DNA of 64,000 bases from positions 28,888,947 through 28,952,946 of the forward strand of contig NC_072450.1 of assembly GCF_027596085.1 (NCBI RefSeq), given 5' to 3'. The DNA comes from Anoplopoma fimbria (taxonomy: Eukaryota; Chordata; Actinopteri; Perciformes; Anoplopomatidae). Position numbers and translations under genes: made by a program. How positions within the stretch are numbered: position 1 is the first letter of the stretch; each line of letters begins with the position of its first letter. Shown here piece after piece: positions 1 to 13,561 of this stretch. A model generated the notes under the pieces. That model was given only the letters and a program-made list of their open reading frames with translations, did no database searches and was not told the origin of the DNA.

Positions 1-1046
1 GGCCCACAAGGAACCGTTCTGGCTCCATTCCTCTTCTCCATCTACACATCGGACTTCAAATATAACTCTGCTACCTGCCACCTGCAAAAGTTCTCTGACG
101 ACTCTGCAATCGTCGGCCTCATCTCCGCAGGCGATGAGAGGGAATACAGAGAACTGAACCAGGACTTCATAGGATGGTGCCGGCGGAACCGCCTCCAGAT
201 CAACTCTGGTAAAACCAAAGAGCTGGTGGTGGACTTCCGCCGGGGTAAACACTGTCCTCCGGAACCAGTGAACATCCAGGGACAGGACATTGAGATTGTG
301 CAATCTTATAAGTACCTGGGTGTTCACTTGAACAATAAACTGGACTGGACTAATCATTCAAATGCACTGTATAAAAAGGGTCAGAGCAGACTATCTGCTG
401 AGGAGACTGAGGTCCTTTGGAGTGCAGGGAGCACTCCTGAGGACCTTTTTCAACTCCGTGGTGGCATCAGCCATTTTTTATGCAGTGGTCTGCTGGAGCA
501 GCAGCATCTCAGCAGCCGACAAGAAGAGACTGAACAAGCTTGTCAGGAAGGCCAGCAGTGTGCTGGGGTGTCCACTGGATACGGTGGAGGTGGTGGGAGA
601 CAGGAGGATGATGGCCAAGCTGTCATCCCTGATGAACAACACCTCCCACCCCATGCAGGACACCCTGGCAGCTCTGTGCAGCTCCTTCAGCCACCGGCTG
701 CTTCACCCCCGGTGTGTGAAGGAGAGGTACCGCAGGTCCTTCCTTCCTGCTGCTGTCAGGCTGCACAACCAGCTCTGTTCCCAGCAGACCACATGACACA
801 TGACAATAAAACACTGTGCAATAATAGTTAAAAGTTTTTTTCTGTCTGTAAATATTTATTTCAGTTATTGTGTTGTTCTACTGTTTTTATTGCTTATTTA
901 TAATACTTTTTTTTTTTTTCCTTTTTTTTTTTATCTTGTCTTTCTTTACTATGTCTCTTGTGTGCACTTTACTCTATGCTGCTGGAAGCCTGCAAATTTC
1001 CCCGCTGCAGGACTAATAAAGGATTATCTTATCTTATCTTATCTTA
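1..1046 (+). mobile_element. L2-like non-LTR retrotransposon, 3' portion, frameshifted
   Basis: Frame 1 from the window edge to about position 390 encodes a reverse transcriptase palm. GPQGTVLAPFLFSIYTSDF is followed by KFSDDSAIVG, the equivalent of the YADD catalytic motif with serine in place of alanine. It goes on to KTKELVVDFR and YKYLGVHLNNKLDW. The frame then shifts near 390-395, and LLRRLRSFGV onwards continues in frame 2 to a stop near 796. That part holds FYAVVCWSSSISAADKKRL, typical of the L2/CR1 group C-terminus. A short untranslated tail ends in TTATC tandem repeats at about 1024-1046, the kind of 3' end L2-like elements carry. The 5' part lies outside the window. The frameshift suggests a dead copy. 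Clade assignment is from memory of the family. Confidence 0.85.
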
Positions 1047-1659
1047 CTCTAACACATCCCTCTAGCCTCCCCAACCCAGAGATGCTCAAGTTATTTCAGT
1101 GATAGGACAGTTGATGTAAAATGTAGCAATTCATCAGCAAACATGGAGTCACCTAGTTAATTGCTGGGATCTGGCAAGGGAGTGATATAGCTAAAAAGTA
1201 CTGTATGCATTAATATTATTTATAATGCATTACAATTTTTTTCTTTGTGAATGGCACACAGCTGATTAGGCTAGAAATGAAGTTCTGGTATAAGATACAC
1301 GTCAATACAATACCACAGGCTATGTGGATGTGTGAACAAGCAAACACTTCACATGGACTCCATTAAGACTTTATTTTTCTCACTTGGGTGAAAAAATATA
1401 CAGCAAAAAAAAGCTGTAATGTGATGTGAATAGAGGCACACAATGAAATCGGATCTTGAGCTGCTGTGAGGAGGACTGTACTTTTACTACATGGATCAAT
1501 ATCCTCTGTGCATTAGGACTCAGACCTACATGAGGGGGAGAATACAGCCTATAGACAGACTGAAGCGAAGAAACTGCAAATATGAGAGGTCTGGTCCTGC
1601 TTGGTGTAAGGTGGTGGAGTTTATGTCTTTATGTGTTTACACTCTACTCCCATCTGCAA

Positions 1660-1687
<28 letters not shown>
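1660..1687. repeat. (TG)n microsatellite
   Basis: An uninterrupted run of about 14 TG units. It lies in non-coding sequence downstream of the last seen exon. Confidence 0.95.
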
Positions 1688-1690
<3 letters not shown>

Positions 1691-2333
1691 ATGTGGCTAG
1701 TGTGAGCTCCATGGGGAAGTGAGCAGGGAAGCTGGAGGTCAGGGCGTACAAGATGAATCTGCCCTGTTCAAAGGCCCTCTCTAGAGGGCAAACAGAGAAA
1801 TGGAGAATGTGATCGGCATTGTTTGTGTGTGAGCGAGCCTGTAAAGAGAGATTATGTGTTTATTTGTTTACACTGCCTCCAAGGTACCGAGGTCTCTTTG
1901 ACCATCACTCCTTTTGTTCAACTTTCTCATCCTCTGCTTAACTCAAACTCCTGCTTTATACTTGCCCTGCCTTCGTTTTACGACCTTTAGAGAGTATAAA
2001 TCTCAAAGGTTTTTATTTAAATAAAAATCTATTAAATCGCTATCGCCAAAGGAGGTAACGCAATAGCGATTGAGCCTTCGGCCCGCTTATGAACACTCTT
2101 GCATTTGCAGTATTCCAATGTATGTGTCCGTGGCAACATTCGCGGGAAAACTCGCAAGCAGCGACACTGTTTGGATCTCTAGATCCTCGGGAGGTGAAAT
2201 CCAAAAATACATCTGCAATTACCGCTTATTGCTGTAGGTGCCCCAAAAGAGAAAGAAACAGAGATTTTCAAGGTTGAAACTTTAACTAAATCTGTTGGCT
2301 TTTAACAATTTACCAACCACAATAAGACAAACC

Positions 2334-2924
2334 TTTAAAGGAGCTGTATATAACATTCAGAGCATTAATATAGCAGCAAACACATATTGCCATGTGAGGA
2401 TAGAGCGGAGTAATGTCTACCTGAGCAGAGAATAAAGTCGCTCTCCGTCTGTGTGTTTTGTTATCAGACTTCTCCTGACATATCTGAACTGGCGGCGTGT
2501 ACTGTAGCGCATGTGAGCGTGCCCCACTGGTTAGCTTGCGGCCGCCACTCTGCACCGCTCTCATGGTTACAGCTGATAACGCCCTACTGACCAACAGCGT
2601 TGTACCTGAAGCGTAACACCCACCCTCTCGTACCCCCTCAGGTAAACACTGTTAGCTCTGTCAGCACTTTTCACGTTGTTTGCAGTGTTAGCACCGTTAG
2701 CTGTGAGCCGCCAGCTCGCGCACATGGGAGAAGTTTGCCTTCAGGGCCTTTTTTGACAAAATTATATTTTTCTTTAACCTAACTAAGTAGGTTTGTTGCC
2801 AAAACCTAAGAAGATTTCTGGCAGAAGTCAAACTTCTCCCAGGTGCCTGGCTCGCCATCGCCATTTTGAGAGCTGTTGAGAGGCAATGAGAAATGCTCCC
2901 AATCTCGTATCCTGCTCCTTTAAA
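2334..2924. mobile_element. Candidate MITE with short terminal inverted repeats
   Basis: The stretch begins TTTAAAGGAGC and ends with its exact inverse, GCTCCTTTAAA, at 2914-2924. The interior is more GC-rich than its surroundings (NotI-like GCGGCCGCC near 2540) and has no coding potential. Size and ends fit a non-autonomous DNA transposon. No clear target-site duplication was seen, so the superfamily is not assigned. Confidence 0.5.
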
Positions 2925-5900
2925 ATAATCCTGGATCTCCAGCTGGTGCTTTGAGCAATCTGCACCACGCTAGATATATCAAGATCTCCCCTAAACCAAC
3001 TCCCTACAACATGTCATTGCCAGAGTCCCAAAAAGCACAGAGCTGTTTGGAATAAACTAATTTAAAGGACCATGTCACATTTCCCAACGATATTTGCGAG
3101 CATTTGATAACTACTTACGGAGAAAACGTCTCAATATTGAAAATGGCCCGATGTCAATTGAACGTCCTGCAGAGGCCTCTCAAGACAACAAACACGGCCC
3201 CTTTATTTAAGACCGGAGGCACAACATGGTGGCGTGCAGCTCTCTGATGAGCAGGGAAATCCATTGTACCTCAGTTCAAATGGACGCTGCTGCTGAATGA
3301 GTGCGTGTGTAATGGGATTTCCAGTCAGACGATCAATATCCGAGCTGCCCTGCAATGAGATCAGTGTCTACAAGTACATCAACACAAGTCAATAATACAG
3401 TATGGATTTAAGCCTCATCAAACTATAATTCTGTTTACCGCGGCTTTCTGTCTCTACACGCTCAATTTATCACTACTCTTCTTCTTACTGCTGGTTTTTT
3501 TTGGTGCCATCGTACCAATTTGTTGCTGCTAATAACCTGGTTTAGTTCTGACGAGGTTTTCATTGGTTCCTAGCTTCAAATGACTACGTCTAAGGGAAAA
3601 TAATAGAGTTGAACAATGACAATTCACTGATCACTTATATGTTGAGTTTCTTTCCAGCTCACACACTCTTGCAGTCTTACCGCACAGATTATTATTATTC
3701 CAAAAAAGTAAATAAATGTGTTATTTAAGTTATTTTTTGATTCATGTCATCTGTTTAGCTCATAGGGCAGTGGAGCTTTCCATGGAAAGCGAATGTAATA
3801 CTTTATCCAAGGGCAATATCTGTCCAATATATCAGCTCCCTCCACATCTGTTCTCTACCTTTCGCTCTCTCAAGGTAGCTTGGCTGAGTGTCACTTGCTA
3901 TTCTGTCCTCACTCCATTTGTCTTGTTATAGATCTCATTGTGCCCTTCCTTAACTCACTGCTCCTCCTCCTGTTGTAAGGTTGTCTCAATAGTTTAGCTA
4001 TTAAATCTCAGCTTCGCTTTTACAAAAATGCTGTTATGAACAGACATTCGCCCTGACGTGTACACAACACACCAGGGACATTTTGAACAATAGCAAATAA
4101 ACAGAAAGGGAAGTCGTGATGAACTGCTGCAATGCAGATCTGAGGTTTCAAAATAGATATTTTTTTAACTTCATAAATTACTTTTAATTCTGTTTGTGTT
4201 TTCCCTTCATACCTCACATCAGCATGCGCTGTGGATCACTGAACTTTGTTATTGTCTAGTCAGGTATAAATTCACATCCTAGGGCATGTGAAGTTTCAGA
4301 TCCTCCAAAGCAGCTATGGAGGTGTTCAGAGATGCATTTGGCCACATTAGTGTTAAAATATAAATGCAGAGTGTCCAGTCCACAAACAGCAACTGCAGAG
4401 ATGAACTGTCGACGGACGGTAAAGTATTGAAGAAAGTAGTGTAAGTTGAACAAGAGGAAGACATGATGTGCATTATAGCTGCTATAATCAACTATTTATT
4501 TCAATTAATCAACAATTGTTATTAATATTATTTTTAACAATGCATGAAATGTATAATGTGCTATGCATCAATTAAATGTCAAGCCAACAAATAATTATAA
4601 CACACTCTGCAGTTAAGAGCGTTTTAGCTTCTACCAGCTCATTTTTTTGGTATTATGGCCCCCAACTTTTCTGTTTTAAGAAAAAAAAACCTCTGATAAA
4701 CCCTCTGTACTATATGCTACCTGCGAACCAAACCAAAAAACAAACAAAGTGCTACTTAAGAAATTGGAGCATCAGTCTAAGAGCCAGATATTATACTTAA
4801 GCAGGTGGAGTCCAAAATCAGTAGTAGCCAAAAAAAAAAAACACCAAAAGAAAACCAAAACAAAGCCATATGGCTTTTAAATAAATACATTTTTCAAAAG
4901 GATCGGGTTAAAAAAAGTTATCAACTACTAGCTGTAAGGTTAGCATTTGGCAATGAAGACATGTCTTGTCATTGACCACTTCTTTAATGAAGTTTTGGGC
5001 TGATGGATGAAGGTGTCATAACCAGGAAATTCAATCATGAGAAGCCCAGTTAAGATCTCAAAATGAATATTGTAATATATGGTTACTGGCAGCCAGACAA
5101 ACTGTGATGACCAGGTTCATCTTCCATTCATAGCAATGATTAACCTCTAAAGATGGAAGGGATGGACATTTTAAACCCAATTTTACTATGTTCACCGTCA
5201 TAGTGCAATAATAATCTGATAACTGTTTGACTTTAATTAACTGCCCAACAAAAGCCTCTGATTGAGTCTTCATTCCACCAAACATACAGTTCAGTAGAAA
5301 TAAATTATACAGAACTTAGTTAAAATATGTTACTGCCTCTTAATAAAACACCTTCGACAATATACTTTGTACTAGACAGCAAAGTAAACAAATCAAAGCT
5401 ATTTCAAAATTTGTTTCCATGAAGTTGAATGATACTGGATGTTTGTGTGAGGAGGCAATAAGGTAAAGGTTCAGAATGTGCATCTTCCTAAACGAATCAC
5501 AGACTATAATGACTGTGAATGCATACATGAACTTCTCCACCTTCCCACCACAGAAAAAGCAGACTCCCCTTTCAGGACAATTATCTTTGACTCACATTGC
5601 TTGGATGGATCATAATGTACCCACGTCTTCCTCAGCAGTACATCCAGCTCCACATGGCTTAAGAAGGTATTAATGTACTTTTAGCTGGAGAGATTTGGGT
5701 ATTCTGCAGAATATGAAGAAGGATCTGGTGGGAGACTCAATAAGGGGCTGTCTATGCTGTGTTTAGCCAAGATTGAAATGGGCCCGGACCCTGAGCTCGC
5801 TGCTGCACTGTCAGACCACCGCCGTTTGGAGCACTTACACAGCAAAGATTGACTTTACTCTAATCATTTAAGTGAAATTAACTGTGTTTGCTTTTGGGCA

Positions 5901-6629
5901 TTGTAAGCTGATTGTCTTTGTCTCCATGCTGCTGTTTAGGCACATCTCCCATGAAAAAAACATTGTTAATTAAAATGGGAGTAACCTTAGTAAACGTTGT
6001 AAAATGTGAAGCTTGCAACTTTTTGTTGCTTGTTACGCCACTCTTGTCTATATAAGACATGCTGACTTTTAAGTTAATATACAACCTTGTGGGTCATGAT
6101 TCCAATAAATCTTCTCACATGAGTTTGTCCAAGATAACCTTTGTGTGAGACTCATAAGAGTTACTTTATATACCATTTAAAATATGAAGTCCTAAAGAGA
6201 AAACTCTAATTCGAGGTAATTCCAAATTTAACAGTTTAATTTGTTGACTAAAGATGTGTCATGTGTACAGAAGCATTTTTTCAAACTTTGTTTTTGTATT
6301 GCATAAACCCAACTTCCTGTGCTGAAAGAAGTTTATTTTGAAAATACACCATAAATGTAATGAACGTATATTGAAAAGACGACAAGCAGTTTGAAGCTTA
6401 GTGCCACTTAGCAAGGTCCAGTATCTGACACATTGGTGTGAGAATGTGTTGGGGAATCACTGAAGAAGAAACGTCACTCTGGAGTCCAAAAAAAACAGTC
6501 AGCTCACAATAATAGTGTGGTGTTCCTTTCTTTAACCTCTTCCAGAAAAGGGTCACGTGGTAAGGGGGTGACGAATCAAGGAATGACACGTCATAACTGC
6601 TAAGAACCAATCATATAGCGAACGCCGGT

Positions 6630-6835
6630 GCCTACGTCATCGTTTTCGGACTTCTTCGTTTTCAGTCATCCGCACTATCATGAAAACGCGGCGTTTTCAA
6701 ACTTATCCGTCCTCGGGAGCGTTTTCAAACTTATTCGTTTTCGGTGCCCTAAAACGCTGTGTAGTGTGGACGCTCGGTGCAAACGGAGAAAAAGATATGC
6801 GGATTCATTTGAAAACGGGTTAGTGTGGACGGCAT
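6630..6835. repeat. Dispersed repeat with a recurring CGTTTTC motif
   Basis: The segment is rich in CG dinucleotides and repeats a module close to GCGTTTTCAAACTTATYCGT three times within about 100 bp. It also repeats TAGTGTGGACG twice (about 6758 and 6821). The style resembles fish DNA-transposon ends, but I cannot name the family. It runs directly into the LINE fragment at 6858. Confidence 0.45.
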
Positions 6836-6857
6836 TGAGATGGCATTCAGTATTTAT

Positions 6858-6965
6858 GCACCTGAAGAATGGGACAGTTTGCCTGCTGATCTTAGACTTG
6901 CTCTGACACTGTGTTCTTATAAAAACAAACTGAAAACCTTCCTTTTCACGAAAGCATTTTCTTAA
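6858..6965 (+). mobile_element. C-terminal end of a LINE reverse transcriptase ORF, truncated copy
   Basis: The plus strand reads APEEWDSLPADLRLALTLC then SYKNKLKTFLFTKAFS and a TAA stop. The pattern W-x-S-L-P-x-x-L-R followed by F/Y-K-x-x-L-K-T-x-L-F is the usual C-terminus of L2/CR1/Rex-type non-LTR retrotransposon polyproteins. Only about 35 codons remain, so it is a 5'-truncated insertion. The 3' untranslated part probably continues to about 7200. Confidence 0.65.
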
Positions 6966-8385
6966 ATGAACCCCCTGTATTTTTTACAGAATGCGTGTCT
7001 ATATGTGTGTATGTATTTGTATGTGTATATACTGATATGTGTCTTCTTATTCGCACATTTTTGCTGTTTTTTGTTTAATGTCAAGCAGTTTGTCATGTCA
7101 ACCCATGAAAAAACGAGGATTAGCACCAACTAAAAGTGAGAAGCCTGCCACCTGATTGTTTTGTACATTGATCTTCTGAAATAAAGACGTCTGGTGGTTT
7201 TGAAGCATAGCTAATCCAAACCAAAAATGGCACCAGCTGTTAGAACCAGCCCAAGTTTCATCCTTTCCACAACTGGAAAGTATGAAAAAGCCAAAGTCAA
7301 CTTTCTATTTTTCAATTCTGAGGCTTTCCAGTGGCTGTCCGATTAAAGACTATTTAATGTAAATAAAACTAGTTCCCTCTTGTGCTATACCAGCTCTTCG
7401 ATCTTCCTCCAAACTCTCAACAATGCACAAAGATAACTTTGGAAACATCTTCACCTTGAAGGAGTTTGTTGGGATAGAATCAATGCAAGCAATCACAGAA
7501 CTGACTGCTTAGCTCATCTGGGAGAGGAGATTGTGCGAATACGTTCAGTATGTGACTCATTGACCAACAACGGTGTCCTTAATCTGATATCCTTCTCTAA
7601 TCTCCCCACTCTGAGTTGGTATGGTTGCTTCAGGCCCCACAGAACCACCATGGTGGTGATTTTTTGTGTTACAGAACATCTGATCGCAAATACTTTTACA
7701 GCGCCAAAGGTTTCCAGATATCATTTTTATTGTCTTAACATCAGTAACTGAACTACTAGATCACTTTACATCAATGGAAAGGTAGCGTTTACCCTCGTCA
7801 AGTCCTTTTCCAATGACTGAATAGAGAGCATGTCGTCTACCTGTCTGATTTTGCACCATTCATTCAGGCTTAGTTTTGCTATGCCTATTAATTTGGGAAT
7901 GTACCAGAATGTTCTGTGATGGCATGCTCCAATGTTTGCATAAAGCGATATGCTGATTATCCACCTTTGAAGAAAGTGCATGATACACATTATAATTCGA
8001 GTGCTTTTCTGTTTCCATGTTGGATTATGTTGGTCTCCAGGGTTTTACATCCTGATCATTTTCTAAAAACAACTCTTAAATGCCTGATGCTTCAGCTGTC
8101 TCTTATACACACACCAATCCGTGATTTATTAATTAAAAGGGTAAAAAAGGTCTGTCCATAATGTAAAGCATATATAAGTATGCTTGTGAGGGGTTGATGC
8201 ATACAAAAATACCAGTTTAGTCCTTTCAAAACAAAAGCCTAAATGCTACTTTCAACATTAGGATGCAGCCATGATGAGGGTCTACGTGATCAAAATCTTG
8301 TCATCTGACCATGATCACCTCAGCTCATGTGCATTTTCACCTCACTGCATCAAAATAATCTTCACATAAAAATTTAAAAAGATCT

Positions 8386-8605
8386 GCACTGTAGCTGCAG
8401 GTATGAACGTTGCAGACATAGTAAGTTTTGAACTGTTCCTTGTAAAAGTTAGTTGAAAAATCTCAACCAACACAAATTCTGATGGCGGCTGTGGCTCAGT
8501 GGAGAGCACTGTAGCTGCAGGTATGAACGTTGCAGACATAGTAAGTTTTGAACTGTTCCTTGTAAAAGTTAGTTGAAAAATCTCAACCAACACAAATTCT
8601 GATGG
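8386..8605. repeat. Perfect 100-bp direct duplication split by 20 bp of SINE head
   Basis: Positions 8386-8485 and 8506-8605 are identical over 100 bp. The 20 bases between them (8486-8505), together with the shared flanking GG and GC, match the first 24 bases of the tRNA-derived SINE found at 25276. The duplication has no differences, so it is recent. Confidence 0.95.
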
Positions 8606-11600
8606 TTTCCTGTTGGTCAAATTGAAAAACTGCAAGGTAGGAATGCAGCAAGGTATACAGCTATACAACAAATGCAGGTTAGAAGAGCTTAACAGAAAAC
8701 CGTAAAGGCCCTCTCTGCTAGATGAACAGCAAAATCGGTAATGTGACAATGTAACAAAAATGTAAAACGAAAAACGGAAGATATTTTCATTTACTCACAG
8801 CAGTTCTACATGTTGCTAGAACAAAGATGCACCAAATCTGTGTTTCTGCAAAGTAAAGTAGCAGTAAAGTTTCCAGATGCTTGCATCATTATACACACAA
8901 GTATATCTATGTCAAAGCAACATTTAATGCATTGAATTAAGAATACGGAACAAATATGTTGAGAGAGAAATTGCGATAGAAACCCAAGACGAAGATGAGG
9001 AGGTGTATATCAGCCAACGTAAGCAAACTGATTTAATGAATTCCATCGTTTAGTTCAAAATCAATATTCAAGCTACATGATAAATTCAGAGCGCAGGTTA
9101 TTAATCATTAATATTGTCAAGAGATAGCCAAATGGACTTTGACTTGGTTTAAGAGCCGTGCTCACATTTCTCAACTACAAACTTTGTTCTAAACTCAAAA
9201 CCCCAGAGGCACCCTGGGGACTGTCAATGGGTCAGCACAGCGAGCCTCCCAGTTCCATCAATGGAGGAATAACAAAACAACTCCCAAGACTTTTCTTTGG
9301 ATCAAACTGTTCAGACCAGGGCCATTAACTAAACTAGATCAATACGAAATGGAACTGCAACTAATGGCATCTGCTATTAAAATAGTTCAAAGAAAATAAA
9401 TTGGCAAGAGAAATGACTGAAAACAGGATAAAAACATTACGTAACATCAGTTTTCAATGTTCCTTCAGGTTGATTTATTTTAGAGTTTATCATTCTTTAT
9501 ATTGACTAATAAGGAAAAAGAGAGTGCAGCCATCATGCTAGCGGCTCTGCTAGGCTGTTCTCTGGTTTTGCTTTGAGCCAAATGCAAACATCATCGTATT
9601 GACAATTCAAGGTTAATTTATTATCATTCTACAACACAGTGTTTCACAACAAAAATGCAAGTTATAGTGTTTTGGGGCAACACAAGAAAAAACTATGATT
9701 CATAATGTGTAGTGTAGAGGATGAGTTAAGTGATTCGTAGTCTGGCAATATGACAGCGGATAGAGCGGCGGATGGGGAATTGTCTTTTAATATCCTTTGG
9801 GCTCATCTCACCGATATCACTGATGCTAGGTAGGTGGGTACCAATGATGTTCGGGGATAGTTTTGAAAGCAAGCTACAGCCATTTTTCTGCTGGTATTTG
9901 GTCTTAAACACAAATAAAATAGAGGGAAAAAAAGGAGATCACTTAACATATTTTAATCTGTGGGGAACATAAATGTCTGTAACAAAATTTGTGGAGTTAT
10001 TTAATTTAATACTATAAATGTCTACATCATGGTGGTGCGAGAAGAAAGTGATCAAACAATTAGCATAATTCATCCTCCGGAAATCATGAATATCTATACT
10101 AAATCGATCATCAGTCACATGGCTATGATTAGGTAATTGACAATTTTTTCTGCATAAAACCCTGCTGTACATATCCTCATTTTTTAAAAGCAGACCGTAC
10201 AAGAGTGGACAATGAGATCAAAGTGAATGTCTTAATATGAATTCTGCGTTAGAGTGGATTTTGTCTTTAATCTTCACCCAACATAACATTCTCAAAAGAG
10301 CAGCCTTTTTTTCTTCAGCACTGCATCCAGACAGTTGCTGCCCTCCTTTTGTTCTTGCTGTTCAGAAATTTCAAAACCGTACAAGCAATACTGGGTGAAG
10401 GCATTAAAAAAAAAAAAAAAAAAGTCTCTCTTGCTGCTACTTAAATTTCAGAGTGAGGAACGCTCGACCGATCGAGCGCGGAATGCTCCCCCGATTGAAA
10501 TTACTTCCAAAATCCCCTGGAGCATTGATCTCAATTCGTGCAGGTGTGGGTAAACAGCACCTTATACGCCTACAAATCAAGTAATTAACACTGAAAACAG
10601 AACTGAGCCCTCAGGAGGATCAAGGTCAGTCGTCGCATTCCATATGAGCCCAGAGCCAAGTTTGAAGAGAGATATTATGGAATGAAGGTTAGAAGAAGAG
10701 AAGGAGAAATGATCATTTGAATTGTGTGTGTCTGGTCCCAGGGAGGGGAGGAGGGGCCCTCTGAATCACCAATGAGACGGGCAGACATGGCCGGCAGCAG
10801 TGTGACATTAACACCATCCTTCTCAGCGTTGTGTATCTCTTGCTTTCCCTTCTCTGACTGTGCGGTGCGCTGACTTTCGCTTTGTAATCTCTTCAGTTCC
10901 CTCTTGTTTTCTTCTGGTACTGTGCTGTGTGCTGTTTTATTCTGTATCTCTCTGATCCGTTTCTTCTCTTGTACCACGCTCTGTCTTCTACTGCTCTTTA
11001 CTGCTCTGTTGTATTGTCCTCCATTAAACAAGGGGAGCATGCCATCGCACTGACAACTCGTTCTCTGAGTATGACTTACACCCGAGGCACTTTCTCAGCA
11101 GAGGATCCTTTAGGAATAGGAACACAGAGCTAAAGGTACAGGCATATGTGAATATTCAATAGGCAAAAACAGACAGACTGACGGGAAAAAAATGTGGATT
11201 TTAACAAAAGACAAGCAGACACCAGCATGTTGCAGTCAATTCACCCAAAGACCTGAGGACATGTTTGCACAGTACCACCGCAGAAGTTTAGTTTAGTCCT
11301 AACCTGCAATTTCTCCAGAGACTTTCTGACCTTTCGGAAAACTATTGTCAGTTCTTTGCTGGCTTTGAGCTATATAATACAGTATATTATCAAAGTAACA
11401 TGCAAATGAAATCGGTCTTTTATAGGCCTCCAAACAAACAAAGAGCCAACGCTGTTGTTGTTTTTAGACTAAGGCTATACTTTTATATTCATGAACCCCA
11501 TTGTATTCAAAAGTTGCTTCTCAAGCCCTAACTCAGGGGTTAAACAAATTCTGACACTGTGGTGTCTGACACTCTTAGACAAAACTAAGACAACTGCATC

Positions 11601-13517
11601 CCTCCAACAACCCACGAAGCCAGATAAAAAAAGTTAATATTAATCTTGATCTCCTTATCTCCAAAAGATGATTGTAAGCTGCTTCTCTGTACACACAAGA
11701 GGACACGGTGGTTTTCCAGCACGTACAGCCAGATCGCAGTCAAGTGTGCCCTGCCAAGAGCTTCGGGAGCACCAAAGGCACATTTGGTTATTTTGCGGCC
11801 GTGCTCCCTTGATGCACCTGTGGTGCACTTGGGAGTAGAGAGGAATCTGAAAGAATAGTGCTGAGACTATTTATACACCGAGTGAGAAGTTTTAATTGAT
11901 TCCCAATTTTTATTGAGCTTTGTGAACTGTTGTCAATGTCTCCAACACGCCTTTTGATGTGCAGAAGAAACTGTGTAGAATAATTAATCAAACCGGCAAA
12001 ACTTTGATGTGCACACACTAACGGGGGGATTTTGTGGCTACAAAAGTAACTCCAGTTAGAGACTGCAGATAGAACAGACACCTGCTGCCTTCAGATGGCT
12101 TAACAAGAGTCACCAGTGTAAAGGAAAGACTTTCAGTATGGTTCTACTAAATGACATGACAGAGAGCTTTATTCTGCTTAGCTGGCATTAATGTCATAAC
12201 AGCTGGTTGAAACAATCCTCATTATAATGCTGTAGAATGATAATTTGCTGAAGCAACAATGAACTAAATCACAAATATTACCAATCTAAGCTATGTTTGC
12301 AGAAAAAAGGAAACTCTGGCAAGCAGAGGTAGGAATGGGCTTGGGTCTATCTGTTACTGATGGCTTCTTTGCTCCTTTAAATGCACTGATTTACCAGCAA
12401 CATTTAGGCCATGGTGTCTGGAGGGTTGCAGGATGAACTTTATAAACAAACTTCCTGGGGATTGATGAGTGATGACCCCTGCTGTTGGTAATGTCACAGA
12501 AAGCCTACTCATAAAATGCAACGCTACTGAATCCCACTCCAGACTCAATTGAAAAGTCAGAAGCCTGTTGAGAAGAAGTACAGATTTTTGACTCACATTG
12601 AGCCATCGGGCACTATGGGTTTTATCTGAATTGCCTCCATGAGCTGTGTCACAGCCATTGTTGATGTTGCTCAGGGTGTTTGTGAGTGGGCGTTATCAAT
12701 AGGCCAAACTACACCAACTAACTTCCTATTTTTTTTCAGAAAAGTTGTTTCTTTTACCTCTGCAGCAGTGTCTTTGCCTCAAGTTGTTTTTAATATTCTG
12801 CGTCTTGGCTGTGGACAGTATGAATGGTTCTGACATTTAGGATACACTCCTCATATGCTTTAAATCACCCACTAAAGCCCACGTTTTACCTTTGCTTGTC
12901 GTTTAGTTTTAACAATGTGCACATAAAGGATATGGCTGCAATGAGAGATGTAAATGAGGATGTGGAGCCTGAGCTAAAAGGAGAACCGTATAGCGATTAT
13001 TACATCCAATTCAAAGTGCTGCATGTTGTCAGGTCCTTGTTAGTCTGAGTGTGATAACATTGTCCCCGGGGTCTTGCTATACCCACTTCCCTTTACAACA
13101 AGCCTCCTGGGGTAAAGTAAGGCGCTAATTATCAAAGAAATGTTTAGTACATCATTAAAAAAACATCTGGTACACTATTACCATCATAGGGTTTGTGTGT
13201 GTGTGTGTGTGTTTGTGTGTTTGTTTGTGTGTTTGTGTGTGTAAGAGAGAGCTTCAACGTTTTTCAGGCCTAGATTTCATGTCCGTGCTGTACTTTAACT
13301 CATTTTTGTTTCATTTTCTCAAATGGAGATCTCAGCATTAGTCAACCTGGGTAGCAGGCAGGTCTTAGTGAAGCATCTTGCTGGCTGACCCAACCTGCAG
13401 TAGTGGACTCACTACAATATGGAGTTCTACATCATAGCTAAAGGAATTCAAAGGGATTACTTTCTGTGTTTCTTTTTAATGTAGCAGGCTAACCTTAATA
13501 CAGTATAGAGTATGCTT

Positions 13518-13520
<3 letters not shown>

Positions 13521-13557
<37 letters not shown>
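13521..13557. repeat. (TA)n microsatellite
   Basis: A run of about 18 TA units. Confidence 0.95.

Positions 13558-13561
<4 letters not shown>

Noticed and set aside
226..831. A single 201-codon protein at the window start
   Set aside because: After about position 390 this frame is out of register; the real LINE coding sequence continues in the next frame.
3060..3360. Conserved regulatory element (also at 20221-20800 and 32460-32660)
   Set aside because: Composition and lack of repeats are suggestive, but conservation cannot be judged from one sequence.
10675..11040. Minus-strand open frame of 121 codons, Lys/Glu/Gln-rich, considered as a cadherin cytoplasmic exon
   Set aside because: It lacks the acidic catenin-binding motifs, and no acceptor in the required phase was recognised.
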